Source of the DNA: Siphonobacter curvatus
Lineage (GTDB): Bacteria; Bacteroidota; Bacteroidia; Cytophagales; Spirosomataceae
NCBI RefSeq assembly: GCF_002943425.1
Contig: NZ_PTRA01000001.1
Coordinates: 1,302,001-1,366,000, forward strand
Direction: 5' to 3'
Length of the DNA stretch: 64,000 nt
The position numbers were made by a program, and so were the translations under genes. Numbering within the stretch: position 1 is the first letter of the stretch; every line of letters begins with the position of its first letter. A model generated the notes under the pieces. It did not search any database and was not told the DNA's origin. It worked only from the letters and a program-made list of their open reading frames with translations. Of this stretch, positions 8,293-17,593 are shown in pieces.

Positions 8293-10109
8293 AAAGCCTT
8301 TGTATCCTGGCCCTGGGCTTGCTGATTACGAGTGCGAGTGCTCAGGACACGGTTCGCTATGTAGGCACGACGCTTTCGAACGTGGATTACCACCACGGGC
8401 AACTGAATGCAGCCGTGGGCGTGCACAACATTCAGGTCTTTCGGGCCAATCGGGAGGACCCCGAAAACAACTGGACCTACAACCACGCCCCCATGCTGGC
8501 GTACTGGAACAACACGTTTTACCTGCAATACCTGAGTGACCCGGTGGGCGAGCACATTCCGCCGGGCCAAACGCTGCTACTGACCTCTAAAGACGGCTAT
8601 AGTTGGTCAAAGCCCGTCGTAATCTTTCCCCCGTATAAAGTGCCGGATGGCTTTTCCAAGAAAAAACATCCCGGAGTTGCCAAAGACCTGTACGCAGTGA
8701 TGCACCAGCGGATGGGCTTTTTCGTCGCCAAAAACAAACGACTGCTAACGCTGGCCTATTACGGGATTGCGATGGACGCCAAGGACGATCCCAACGATGG
8801 ACAGGGTATCGGCCGCGTGGTTCGGGAAGTATACAAAGACGGAACGTACGGGCCGATTTACTTTATTCGTCCGAATGCTTCCTGGAAACTGGATCAAAAC
8901 ACGTATCCGCTGTATACCAGCAGTAAGGATAAGGGATTTGTGGAGGCCTGTACCGAGCTGCTCGCGACGCCCTTGATGATGCAGCAATGGGTGGAAGAAG
9001 CCGACCGCAATGATCCGCTGATTCCGCTTAAAAAGGAAGTCAAGGCGTTTAGTTACTACCATTTGCCCAACGGCAAGGTCGTCGGGCTCTGGAAACACGC
9101 CCTGACTTCGGTTAGTACCAACGAAGGGAAAAGCTGGCAGTACAATCCCCTGCGGGCACCCGGTTTTGTGAACAGTAACGCCAAAATCTGGGGGCAGCGG
9201 ACTTCCGATGGCCACTACGCTACCGTTTACAATCCTTCTGAATTTCGCTGGCCACTGGCGATTTCGACCAGTACGGACGGTCTGAATTACAAAAACTTAT
9301 GGCTGGTAACGGGTGAAATTACACCGATGCGGTACGGCGGCAATTACAAATCCTACGGACCACAGTACGTTCGGGGCATCGAAGAAGGCAACGGTACGCC
9401 GCCCGACGGAAATCTGTGGCTGACTTACAGCATGAACAAGGAAGACCTCTGGGTGGCGACAGTGCCCGTTCCGGTGACGGCCGATGTAACGGGTCCCGTT
9501 CGGGAAGTCTTTGACGAAATGCCCGCCGGAAAAGAACTGAGTTCCTGGAATATCTACAGCCCCATAGAGGCTCGGGTCACGGTCGAAAAGGGGAGTGAGG
9601 GCAAGAAGGCGCTGATCATGCGGGACAAGGATCATTTTGATTACGCTACGGCGGAACGGGTAATCGCTGAATCGCGGAAACCGACGATTGAGTTTACCGT
9701 GGTGCCCCGGCAGAGTAATACCGGCGTGCTGCACATCGAATTGCAGGGGCCGAATGGACAGGCCGCCGCCCGCCTGATTTTCGACGCCGACAGTACGCTG
9801 AAAGCAAAAGTCGGATACCGGGAATCGGCCGTGATGAAGTACGAAGCCGGAAAAGCCTATACGCTCAAACTCGAACTGGATTGTAGCAAACGAATGTATA
9901 CCCTTTCCGTCAACGGTCAGCCTAAGGGGTTGAAGCTGTTCTTCGCTCCGGTACCGTATTTCAAAAAAGTACTCTTCCGGACGGGAACAGTACGCCGCTT
10001 TCCCAACGCCGATACGCCCACCGATCAGAAGTACGACCTGCCCGACGCCGGAAAAACGGACCCGGAAGCGGTGTATGAGATTCGGTCGTTCCGGGCGGAA
10101 GGAGAGTAA
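8289..10109 (+). CDS. Exported sialidase-like six-bladed propeller protein with C-terminal lectin-like domain
   Basis: Sec signal (MKSLCILALGLLITSASAQ), then an approximately 370-residue beta-propeller with Asp-box-like strands (LTSKDGYSWSKP, STNEGKSWQ, STSTDGLNYKNL) and a C-terminal beta-sandwich resembling concanavalin-type domains (about 420-560: WNIYSPIEARVTVEK, YTLKLELDCSKRMYTLSVNG). It is translationally coupled to the GH43-like gene. Propellers of this class include GH33 sialidases and the GH143 enzyme that removes 3-deoxy-sugars from RG-II, so a role on an acidic side-chain sugar such as Dha or Kdo is possible. I see no residue set that proves either family. The architecture is clear; the activity is open. 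Confidence 0.65.
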   Translation: MKSLCILALGLLITSASAQDTVRYVGTTLSNVDYHHGQLNAAVGVHNIQVFRANREDPENNWTYNHAPMLAYWNNTFYLQYLSDPVGEHIPPGQTLLLTSKDGYSWSKPVVIFPPYKVPDGFSKKKHPGVAKDLYAVMHQRMGFFVAKNKRLLTLAYYGIAMDAKDDPNDGQGIGRVVREVYKDGTYGPIYFIRPNASWKLDQNTYPLYTSSKDKGFVEACTELLATPLMMQQWVEEADRNDPLIPLKKEVKAFSYYHLPNGKVVGLWKHALTSVSTNEGKSWQYNPLRAPGFVNSNAKIWGQRTSDGHYATVYNPSEFRWPLAISTSTDGLNYKNLWLVTGEITPMRYGGNYKSYGPQYVRGIEEGNGTPPDGNLWLTYSMNKEDLWVATVPVPVTADVTGPVREVFDEMPAGKELSSWNIYSPIEARVTVEKGSEGKKALIMRDKDHFDYATAERVIAESRKPTIEFTVVPRQSNTGVLHIELQGPNGQAAARLIFDADSTLKAKVGYRESAVMKYEAGKAYTLKLELDCSKRMYTLSVNGQPKGLKLFFAPVPYFKKVLFRTGTVRRFPNADTPTDQKYDLPDAGKTDPEAVYEIRSFRAEGE

Positions 10110-10252
10110 GGTTAGGTGTTGGTTGTTAATTAATGGTTGTTGGTTGATGGATCCTGTTGGGTTTTGTTGAATCAAGAGTTGAAAGAAGAATACAAGAGAT
10201 GATGTTCTACGATTTCGCTAATAAAGTCCATAGGACTGACCCATGCATTAAC

Positions 10253-10270
10253 CCCGGATTTCAATCCGGG
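10253..10270. repeat. REP-like palindrome (CCCGGATT-TC-AATCCGGG)
   Basis: Perfect 8-bp stem with a two-base centre, 48 bases upstream of the acetylesterase start. It belongs to the CCCGGAT/ATCCGGG variant of the intergenic palindrome family. Confidence 0.6.
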
Positions 10271-10317
10271 AGACCAGCAATCTCAGTCCAGTACCTCCAT
10301 TTTCATTCGTAAGCGTC

Positions 10318-11736
10318 ATGCGATACCTTGTTCTGCTTCTGGTCCTACTGCTCCACGTCACCGCTCAGGCGGACGTCGTGCTGCCTCGCATTTGGGGGCA
10401 CCACATGGTCTTGCAGCGGGAAAAACCCGTTGTCGTCTGGGGACAGGCCTCTCCGGGAGAAGCCGTGACGGTACGCTTCGCGGATCAGAACGAACGAACC
10501 ACCGCCGATGCTTCGGGATACTGGAAACTCAGCCTGAAACCGTTGGCAGCCTCCGGTCAGGCGAGAGACCTGACGATTCAGGGCACGAATACCATCGTAC
10601 TCAAAGACGTGCTCGTGGGGGAAGTCTGGCTGTGCTCCGGACAGTCGAACATGGAATTTACGATGCGGAAAAACAGCAAGGTCAAACCCTGGAAACAGAT
10701 AGGTGAATGGCCCGATCCCGTAAACGAACTCGAATGGGCCGATAATCCCGAAATCCGTATTTTCCTCGTCAACCGCAAAACCTTACCCAAACCCGATTCG
10801 ACGCACGCGGGATGGAATATGGCGAAAGACTCCGCCCTGCGATCCTTCTCCGCTCCGGCGTACTTTTTCGCGAAAAAACTCCAGCAGGAACTAGGCGTAC
10901 CCGTGGGCGTCATTGCTTCCGCCGTTCCCGGCAGTCGCATCGAACCCTGGATTGCCGAACGGGCTTTTCAGGAAAATGCCTATTTCCGCAATCAGAAAAT
11001 CGAAGGAGAACCCGGAAAGTTTTACGAACCCATGATTCGTCCGCTGGCTCCGCTCACACTTCGGGGATTTTTGTGGTATCAGGGCGAAAGCAACTGTTTT
11101 CTGAACGAAACCGAAAGCTATACGCAGAAAATGAAAACACTGATGGACAGCTGGCGTAAGGCGTTCGGTGATCAGGATTTACCCTTCTACTACGTGCAAC
11201 TGGCTCCCTTCACCTATAGCGAATCGAAGGGCAACAAAGCTCCGTTGACGAAAGCGTCTTTACCGGAATTTCGGGAAGCTCAGGAGAAGATACTACAACT
11301 GCCGCATACGGGCATGATCATCACCACCGATCTGGCCGATAGCCTGACGGACATTCACCCGCCCTACAAATGGGAAATCGGTCGGCGGCTGGCCCTGGTG
11401 GCTCTGCACGAAACGTATCAGAAAAAAGACGTAGCGTATACCGGACCGATCTTCCAAAAACTGAAAAAGAAAAAAGGTACGCTACAGCTGTATTTCGAGC
11501 ACGCCGAGGGACTGATGAGTCAGGATGGAAAACCATTACGCGATTTTGAAATTGCCGGGAAAGATCAGGTGTTCGTACCCGCTCAGGCCGTAATTCAGGG
11601 CAACACGGTCGTGGTATCAGCACCCCAAATCAAAAATCCGGAAGCTGTCCGCTTCGGCTGGTACGAGCGGGCTCAACCGAATCTATTCAACCAAGCGGGT
11701 TTACCCGCCCGACCCTTCCGGACCCGTTGGCCGTAA
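10318..11736 (+). CDS. Sialate O-acetylesterase-like SGNH carbohydrate esterase
   Basis: Exported SGNH-fold esterase that would remove acetyl groups from sugars, opening the glycan to hydrolases. The N-terminus has a short Sec signal ending near TAQA. A beta-sandwich (about 20-95) precedes block I with the nucleophile Ser110 in LCSGQSNMEF. The GFLWYQGESN block and the His-containing block DSLTDIHPP (about residue 346) follow. Length (472 aa) is normal for bacterial sialate O-acetylesterase-type proteins, which in PULs usually act on plant polysaccharide acetyl esters rather than sialic acid. RG-II carries O-acetyl groups, so the gene fits the locus. The substrate assignment is inference. Confidence 0.88.
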   Translation: MRYLVLLLVLLLHVTAQADVVLPRIWGHHMVLQREKPVVVWGQASPGEAVTVRFADQNERTTADASGYWKLSLKPLAASGQARDLTIQGTNTIVLKDVLVGEVWLCSGQSNMEFTMRKNSKVKPWKQIGEWPDPVNELEWADNPEIRIFLVNRKTLPKPDSTHAGWNMAKDSALRSFSAPAYFFAKKLQQELGVPVGVIASAVPGSRIEPWIAERAFQENAYFRNQKIEGEPGKFYEPMIRPLAPLTLRGFLWYQGESNCFLNETESYTQKMKTLMDSWRKAFGDQDLPFYYVQLAPFTYSESKGNKAPLTKASLPEFREAQEKILQLPHTGMIITTDLADSLTDIHPPYKWEIGRRLALVALHETYQKKDVAYTGPIFQKLKKKKGTLQLYFEHAEGLMSQDGKPLRDFEIAGKDQVFVPAQAVIQGNTVVVSAPQIKNPEAVRFGWYERAQPNLFNQAGLPARPFRTRWP

Positions 11737-11802
11737 GGATTCGCATCGATTTTCAGCAGTTTAACGCTTTTCGGAACGTGAACGAAAGCCAGTATTGAAA
11801 GC

Positions 11803-14589
11803 ATGAAAAGTATAAGTTTCTACCTCTTATTCCTAAGCATCTGGCTGGTGTCCCTGGCTCAGGCTCAGCAGACCCGGAAACACTATTTGTCGGGTACGGG
11901 CAGCGACCAGACCGTCAACTGGCAGTTTTACTGTACTGCTGGGCAAAATTCCGGGAAATGGACGACCATTCCCGTACCTTCCAACTGGGAATTACAGGGC
12001 TTCGGTAAATACAATTACGGCTTTAACCGTGACAGTTCGAAAGGCCGGGAACAGGGCTTGTATAAGTATACGTTTGCGGTTCCGGCGGCTTGGAAAAATA
12101 AAAAAATCAACCTGGTGTTTGAAGGCGTGATGACCGATACCGAAGTGAAAATCAACGGTACTTTGGCGGGGCCTAAACACGAAGGTTCCTACTACGCCTT
12201 CAAGTACGATGTAACCAATCAGCTTAAATACGGAGCGGATAATCTACTCGAAGTCACCGTTTCCAAACACTCCGCCAATGCGTCGGTCAACGCGGCTGAG
12301 CGGAAGGGCGATTTCTGGATTTTCGGGGGAATATTCCGTCCCGTCTGGCTGGAAATTCTTCCGGTGAAACACATCGAACACGTAGCCATCGACGCTCCGG
12401 CGACGGGGTCCTTCAAGGCCGAAGTAAAGCTGGGTGATGTAACGAAAGCCAGCGAAATCAAAGCTCAGCTGTACACGCTGACTGGCCAGAAAGTAGGCGT
12501 TCCCTTCGGAGGGAAAGTATCCCCAAATCAGACATCCGTTACGATTCAGACGAAGGTCAACAACCCATCACTCTGGACTTCCGAAACGCCTACGCGTTAC
12601 CGGGTAGAGCTTAGTCTGGTTCAAAACGGAAAGACGCTTCATACACTTCAGGAAAAGTTCGGCTTCCGTACCGTCGAAGTCCGGAAACGCGATGGGGTTT
12701 ACGTCAACGGTACGAAAGTGAAATTCAAGGGCGTGAACCGGCATTCGTTCTGGCCGACATCCGGTCGTACAATGAACAAAAAGCTGAGTGTACTAGACGT
12801 GAACCTGATGAAGGAAATGAATATGAACGCCGTGCGGATGTCGCATTATCCGCCGGACGATCATTTCCTGGACGTTTGCGATTCGCTGGGCTTGTTTGTG
12901 TTCGACGAGCTGGCGGGCTGGCACGGCAACTACGACACCCCAACGGGTACCAAACTGCTGCACGAACTCGTCACGCACGACGTTAATCACCCTTCCGTGA
13001 TCTTCTGGATTAACGGCAACGAAGGGGGACACAACTACGATCTTGATCCGCTGTTTGCGAAGGAAGATATTCAGAAACGCCCCGTCATTCACGCCTGGGA
13101 GGTATTCGGCGGTTTCGATACCCAGCATTACCGGGAATACAACTACGGCATTGGCAGCTATGACCTGGGCCATGAAATTGTAATGCCGACGGAATTTCTG
13201 CACGGCATGTACGACGGCGGCCACGGGGCAGGCATTGAAGATTACTGGGAAGCCATGTGGCAGAATCCGCTGTCGGCGGGGGGCTTTCTCTGGGATTTCG
13301 CGGACAATGGCGTCATCCGTACCGACAAAAACGGCATCCTGGATACCGACGGCAACCACGCCGCCGATGGCATCGTGGGTTCGTATCGCGAAAAAGAAGG
13401 CAGTTTCTTCACCATCAAACAGGTCTGGTCACCGATCAAGATCGAACGCCGGGAAATCGCCGAGGGTTTCGACGGGACGTTCACCATCGAAAACCGGTAT
13501 CATTTCACGAATATCAATCAATGTTCCTTTTCGGGGAAACTCGTGAAAACGGCTTTTGGTACTACCAAAGCCAGCGAACAGAGCTTTACCGTGACCGCAC
13601 CTTCGCTGAAACCGCTGGAAAAAGGGACGATCCGGGCGAATCTTCCGGCCCACTGGCAGAGCTTTGACATACTTTATATTACGGCTTTCGATCCGCAGAA
13701 AAAAGAACTCTTTACCTGGAGCTTCCCCATAGCCTTACCCGAAAAAATCGCCGCGACGGTGGTCAAAACGGAGGGAACGGGCAACGTACAGATCAGCGAA
13801 ACCGACTCACTTTACACGCTTTCGGCGAATGGCATGCAGCTCGTGCTGCACAAAGGCAATGGCCGGATTCAGCAGGTCAAAAACGGTTCGGGCGTGATTC
13901 CGCTGACGAATGGTCCAGTGCTCCAGGAAGGCGTGAATAACTTCAAAAGCTTCACTCGACGCACCGAAGGTAAAAACGTCATCATCGAATCGACCTTCGA
14001 TCGCAAAAACAGTTACAATACGCTGCAATGGACGATTTATCCCTCCGGCTGGGTGAAAATGCAGGTGAAGTACTTCCCGGGAGCCTACTTTACGAATCTG
14101 GTGGGGGTAAACTTTTCGTTTCCGGAAGAAGAGGCGAAGTCCGTTCGCTGGATGGGCAACGGTCCGTACCGCGTCTGGAAAAACCGCATGAAAGGCAACC
14201 AGCTGGGCGTCTGGGAAAAAGCCTACAACAATGCTTCCACGGGCGAGCCGCCGCTGACGTACCCCGAATTCAAGGGCTATCATTCCAACCTGTACTGGAT
14301 GCAACTCGAAACGAAGGGGCAGCCGCTGACGGTGGTTACGCCAGACGAAGATCTGTTTTTCCGCCTGTTCACGCCCAAACCGATTGTGGATGAGTACAAC
14401 AACGTACAAATGACCTTCCCCTCGGGTGATCTGTCGTTCATGCAGGGTATTTCGGGCATCGGTACCAAAACCCAGAAGCCCGAAACAACCGGGCCGATGG
14501 GGATGAAACACATTTACTACGATTACGAAAAAGAACCGATGCGGGCGAAGGTGCTCACGGTCTATTTCAATTTCTCCGGAAAAAATTAG
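11803..14589 (+). CDS. GH2 family hydrolase (beta-galactosidase-like), 928 aa
   Basis: Sec-exported GH2 enzyme. After the signal (about 1-22) come a jelly-roll sugar-binding domain (about 35-190), an immunoglobulin-like domain (about 195-290) and a TIM barrel from about residue 295 (FKGVNRHSFWPTSGR). The acid/base is Glu407 in FWINGNEGG and the likely nucleophile Glu464 in MPTEFLHGMYDGG. A DUF4981-like domain and a large beta-sandwich typical of beta-galactosidase small chains follow (about 690-928). The linkage cut could be a beta-galactoside, beta-glucuronide or alpha-L-arabinopyranoside, all activities known in GH2 enzymes; sequence alone does not decide. It is in line with neighbouring PUL genes. 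Confidence 0.88.
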   Translation: MKSISFYLLFLSIWLVSLAQAQQTRKHYLSGTGSDQTVNWQFYCTAGQNSGKWTTIPVPSNWELQGFGKYNYGFNRDSSKGREQGLYKYTFAVPAAWKNKKINLVFEGVMTDTEVKINGTLAGPKHEGSYYAFKYDVTNQLKYGADNLLEVTVSKHSANASVNAAERKGDFWIFGGIFRPVWLEILPVKHIEHVAIDAPATGSFKAEVKLGDVTKASEIKAQLYTLTGQKVGVPFGGKVSPNQTSVTIQTKVNNPSLWTSETPTRYRVELSLVQNGKTLHTLQEKFGFRTVEVRKRDGVYVNGTKVKFKGVNRHSFWPTSGRTMNKKLSVLDVNLMKEMNMNAVRMSHYPPDDHFLDVCDSLGLFVFDELAGWHGNYDTPTGTKLLHELVTHDVNHPSVIFWINGNEGGHNYDLDPLFAKEDIQKRPVIHAWEVFGGFDTQHYREYNYGIGSYDLGHEIVMPTEFLHGMYDGGHGAGIEDYWEAMWQNPLSAGGFLWDFADNGVIRTDKNGILDTDGNHAADGIVGSYREKEGSFFTIKQVWSPIKIERREIAEGFDGTFTIENRYHFTNINQCSFSGKLVKTAFGTTKASEQSFTVTAPSLKPLEKGTIRANLPAHWQSFDILYITAFDPQKKELFTWSFPIALPEKIAATVVKTEGTGNVQISETDSLYTLSANGMQLVLHKGNGRIQQVKNGSGVIPLTNGPVLQEGVNNFKSFTRRTEGKNVIIESTFDRKNSYNTLQWTIYPSGWVKMQVKYFPGAYFTNLVGVNFSFPEEEAKSVRWMGNGPYRVWKNRMKGNQLGVWEKAYNNASTGEPPLTYPEFKGYHSNLYWMQLETKGQPLTVVTPDEDLFFRLFTPKPIVDEYNNVQMTFPSGDLSFMQGISGIGTKTQKPETTGPMGMKHIYYDYEKEPMRAKVLTVYFNFSGKN

Positions 14590-14658
14590 TACATGCTCGG
14601 GACAGCAAAACGGTATACAAACAGATAACCTTAGCCTCTCGAACGTTTAACAGATACC

Positions 14659-17406
14659 ATGAAACGCTACGTACTCATCCTGCTGCTGCCTTTTTTTCTG
14701 TTCGCCTTCGATCAGAAACCAACGGCCTTGCGGGTCGGTGACCTGCGAATTGAGGGACGCGTGAATCCGGAAGGAATCGATGCCCGACAGCCCCGTTTCA
14801 GCTGGCAGCTCACGAGCGAGCAACGAAAACTGCAGCAGACGGTCTACCAGATTCTGGTCGCTTCGAGCGAAGAAAAACTGGCAGTGAATGAAGGCGATCT
14901 CTGGGATTCGGGAAAAGTAAACGCCGACCAGAGTATCCAGAATCCGTATCAGGGGGAAACGTTGAAAAGCAGGACCGAGGCGTTCTGGAAAGTGAAAATC
15001 TGGACCAATCAGGGCGAAAGTGACTGGAGTATGCCGCAGCATTTCAGCATGGGGCAGCTCTACGCGGTTGACTGGAAAGGCCGCTGGATTGGGCTGGATC
15101 GGGCCTTCGCCTGGGATACGGAAACGCAGTTTTCCCGCCTGTCGGCCCGGTATTTCCGCAAGGAGTTTACCCCGAAAAGAGAAATCAAACGGGCGAAGGT
15201 ATACATCATCGGACTGGGTTTGTACGAACTCTACCTGAACGGACAGAAAGTAGGCGACCAAGTCCTGGCTCCCGCTCCAACGGATTACACGCAGGGCGTC
15301 AAGTACAATACTTTCGACGTTACTGCACTACTGAAATCGGGTAAAAATGCCATCGGGACTATTTTGGGTAACGGCCGTTACTACACGATGCGGCAGGCCT
15401 ATAAACCTTACAAAATCAAGACGTTTGGTTACCCAAAACTGCTGCTGAATCTGGTATTAACCTATGCCGATGGCTCGACGGAGTGGATCACAACCGATGA
15501 TTCCTGGAGAGCCACGGCCGACGGCCCGATTCGTACCAACAACGAATACGACGGCGAAGAGTACGACGCGACGAAAGAACTGCCGGGATGGAGTACCGCA
15601 GGTTTCAACGATCAGAAGTGGCTGAAAGCGGAATTTGTGCAGGAGCCGGGCGGAGCCTACGAAGCCCAGATGAATGAAAACATGAAGGTGATGGAGACAG
15701 TAAAACCCGTATCGATCAAACCTTTAAAAACGGGGGGCTACGTGCTGGATATGGGTCAGAATCTGGCGGGCTGGGTTCGGCTGAAGGTACAGGGTAAACG
15801 CGGCGACCGGATCAAACTCCGCTTTGCCGAAACATTGCAGGAAAACGGCGAACTGTTCGTCCGCAACCTTCGCGATGCCAAAGTGACGGACGTGTACACG
15901 CTGAAGGGCGGCGGTACGGAAACCTGGGAGCCGACGTTTGTGTACCACGGGTTTCGATACGTGGAAATTACAGGTTTTCCGGGCGTACCCAAACTCGAAA
16001 ATTTTGAAGGACGCGTAGTCTATGATGATATACCGACGATTGGTACGTTTACCTCTTCCAACCCAACGCTGAATCAGATTTTCAAGAATGCGTACTGGGG
16101 CATTCGGAGCAATTACAAAGGAATGCCCGTCGATTGTCCGCAACGCAACGAGCGGCAACCCTGGTTGGGCGACCGGAGCACGGGGGCGTACGGAGAGAGT
16201 TTTGTGTTTGATAACAGTCGGCTATATGCCAAGTGGCTGGATGATATTCAGCAGGCCCAGAAAGCCGACGGGAGTATCCCCGACGTCGCTCCGGCCTTTT
16301 GGCGGTACTACAGCGACAATGTCACCTGGCCGGGCACGTATCTGATGGTGGCAAACATGCTGTATCGGCAGTTTGGCGACACGGAATCGATACGGAAACA
16401 CTATCCCTCCATGCAGAAATGGATGGCCTACATGGCCGCTCAGTACACCAAAGATGGCCTTATTACCAAGGATAAATACGGCGACTGGTGCGTACCGCCG
16501 GAATCAAAAGAGCTCATCCACGCCAAAGGTCCGGCTCTGCAAACGGATGGCGTGCTGCTGGCTTCAGCTACGTACGTCGGTCTGCTGGATTTGATGCAGC
16601 AATTTGCTCAGTTGTTACAGAAAACGGAAGAGGCTCGTACGTACGAGCAACAGGCAGTGGCGATGAAAAAGGCTTTCAATGAGAAGTTCTTCCAGGCTTC
16701 CACGGGGCAGTACAGCAATAATACGGTCACGGCGAATTTGCTGCCACTGATGTACGGGATTGTACCCGAGAAACAGCAGTCGCAGGTGTTTACTAGTATC
16801 GTCAATAAGATCGTGAAGGAGCAGAAATCGCACATTAGTACGGGCGTGATTGGTACGCAGTGGCTCATGCGGGGACTGGCCCAGCACGGTCGGCCCGATC
16901 TGGCCTATACGCTGGCAACCAACCGCGATTATCCGAGCTGGGGCTACATGGTGGAAAACAGTGCTACCACCATTTGGGAATTATGGAACGGCAATACGGC
17001 CAATCCGGAAATGAATTCGGCCAATCATGTGATGTTGCTGGGGGATTTACTGATTTGGTACTACGAGCATATCGCCGGAATTAAGGCTCAGACACCGGGT
17101 TTCAAAGTCATTGAAATGAAACCGGATTTTCCGGAAGGGCTGACGGAAGTAGACGCCTCGTATCGCTCGGGCTACGGATTGATTCAGTCCACCTGGAAGA
17201 AAGAAAAAGGACGGCTGAACTGGTCGATTCAAGTTCCGGGCAATGCCCAGGCACAGGTCTATATCCCCGCCCGCTCCGTGGATGAAATCAAAGAAAACGG
17301 CAAAAAGGTGACGGCCCTGGAAGGGGTGAAGTTGGTAAAGAAAGAAGGCAATCGCGTAGTACTGAATGTGAGCTCAGGAACATATCGGTTTGAGGTCAAC
17401 CAATAA
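14659..17406 (+). CDS. GH78 alpha-L-rhamnosidase (first of three)
   Basis: Exported enzyme that releases terminal alpha-L-rhamnose. The signal peptide is short (FLFAFDQKP). The full multidomain layout of GH78 is present: a fibronectin-like N-domain (about 22-130), a sugar-binding domain (about 165-325, YIIGLGLYELYLNGQKVGD), a concanavalin-like domain (about 350-450), an (alpha/alpha)6 catalytic barrel (about 460-790) and a C-terminal beta-sandwich. The catalytic signature is at 492-505 (DCPQRNERQPWLGD): the acid Glu is kept, but the usual Asp before it is Asn. WGYMVENSATTIWELWNG carries the second conserved acid region. Rhamnose is a major constituent of RG-I and RG-II, consistent with the locus. 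Confidence 0.92.
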   Translation: MKRYVLILLLPFFLFAFDQKPTALRVGDLRIEGRVNPEGIDARQPRFSWQLTSEQRKLQQTVYQILVASSEEKLAVNEGDLWDSGKVNADQSIQNPYQGETLKSRTEAFWKVKIWTNQGESDWSMPQHFSMGQLYAVDWKGRWIGLDRAFAWDTETQFSRLSARYFRKEFTPKREIKRAKVYIIGLGLYELYLNGQKVGDQVLAPAPTDYTQGVKYNTFDVTALLKSGKNAIGTILGNGRYYTMRQAYKPYKIKTFGYPKLLLNLVLTYADGSTEWITTDDSWRATADGPIRTNNEYDGEEYDATKELPGWSTAGFNDQKWLKAEFVQEPGGAYEAQMNENMKVMETVKPVSIKPLKTGGYVLDMGQNLAGWVRLKVQGKRGDRIKLRFAETLQENGELFVRNLRDAKVTDVYTLKGGGTETWEPTFVYHGFRYVEITGFPGVPKLENFEGRVVYDDIPTIGTFTSSNPTLNQIFKNAYWGIRSNYKGMPVDCPQRNERQPWLGDRSTGAYGESFVFDNSRLYAKWLDDIQQAQKADGSIPDVAPAFWRYYSDNVTWPGTYLMVANMLYRQFGDTESIRKHYPSMQKWMAYMAAQYTKDGLITKDKYGDWCVPPESKELIHAKGPALQTDGVLLASATYVGLLDLMQQFAQLLQKTEEARTYEQQAVAMKKAFNEKFFQASTGQYSNNTVTANLLPLMYGIVPEKQQSQVFTSIVNKIVKEQKSHISTGVIGTQWLMRGLAQHGRPDLAYTLATNRDYPSWGYMVENSATTIWELWNGNTANPEMNSANHVMLLGDLLIWYYEHIAGIKAQTPGFKVIEMKPDFPEGLTEVDASYRSGYGLIQSTWKKEKGRLNWSIQVPGNAQAQVYIPARSVDEIKENGKKVTALEGVKLVKKEGNRVVLNVSSGTYRFEVNQ

Positions 17407-17492
17407 TTCATCCAAAATACCCGCGGATAATCCCAGGATCCGATCCCAAGGAAAGTCGAAGTAAGAAGTCCGGAGGATTTCAATGTGCATAG

Positions 17493-17511
17493 CCCCGGGT
17501 AGAACCCGGGG
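17493..17511. repeat. REP-like palindrome (CCCCGGGT-AGA-ACCCGGGG)
   Basis: Perfect 8-bp stem with a three-base loop in the spacer between the GH78 gene and the following sialidase-like gene; variant arm sequence of the same intergenic family. Confidence 0.55.
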
Positions 17512-17593
17512 ACGGGACGGCAAAATCCCCGAAATCCCCAAAAAACAGTAACCTCGGAAACCGATGAAAATCCGGCATCCTAACATAAAAACC

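Noticed and set aside
13807-14511. 234-codon minus-strand frame opposite the first GH2 gene
   Set aside because: Antisense shadow; no signal, motif or domain.
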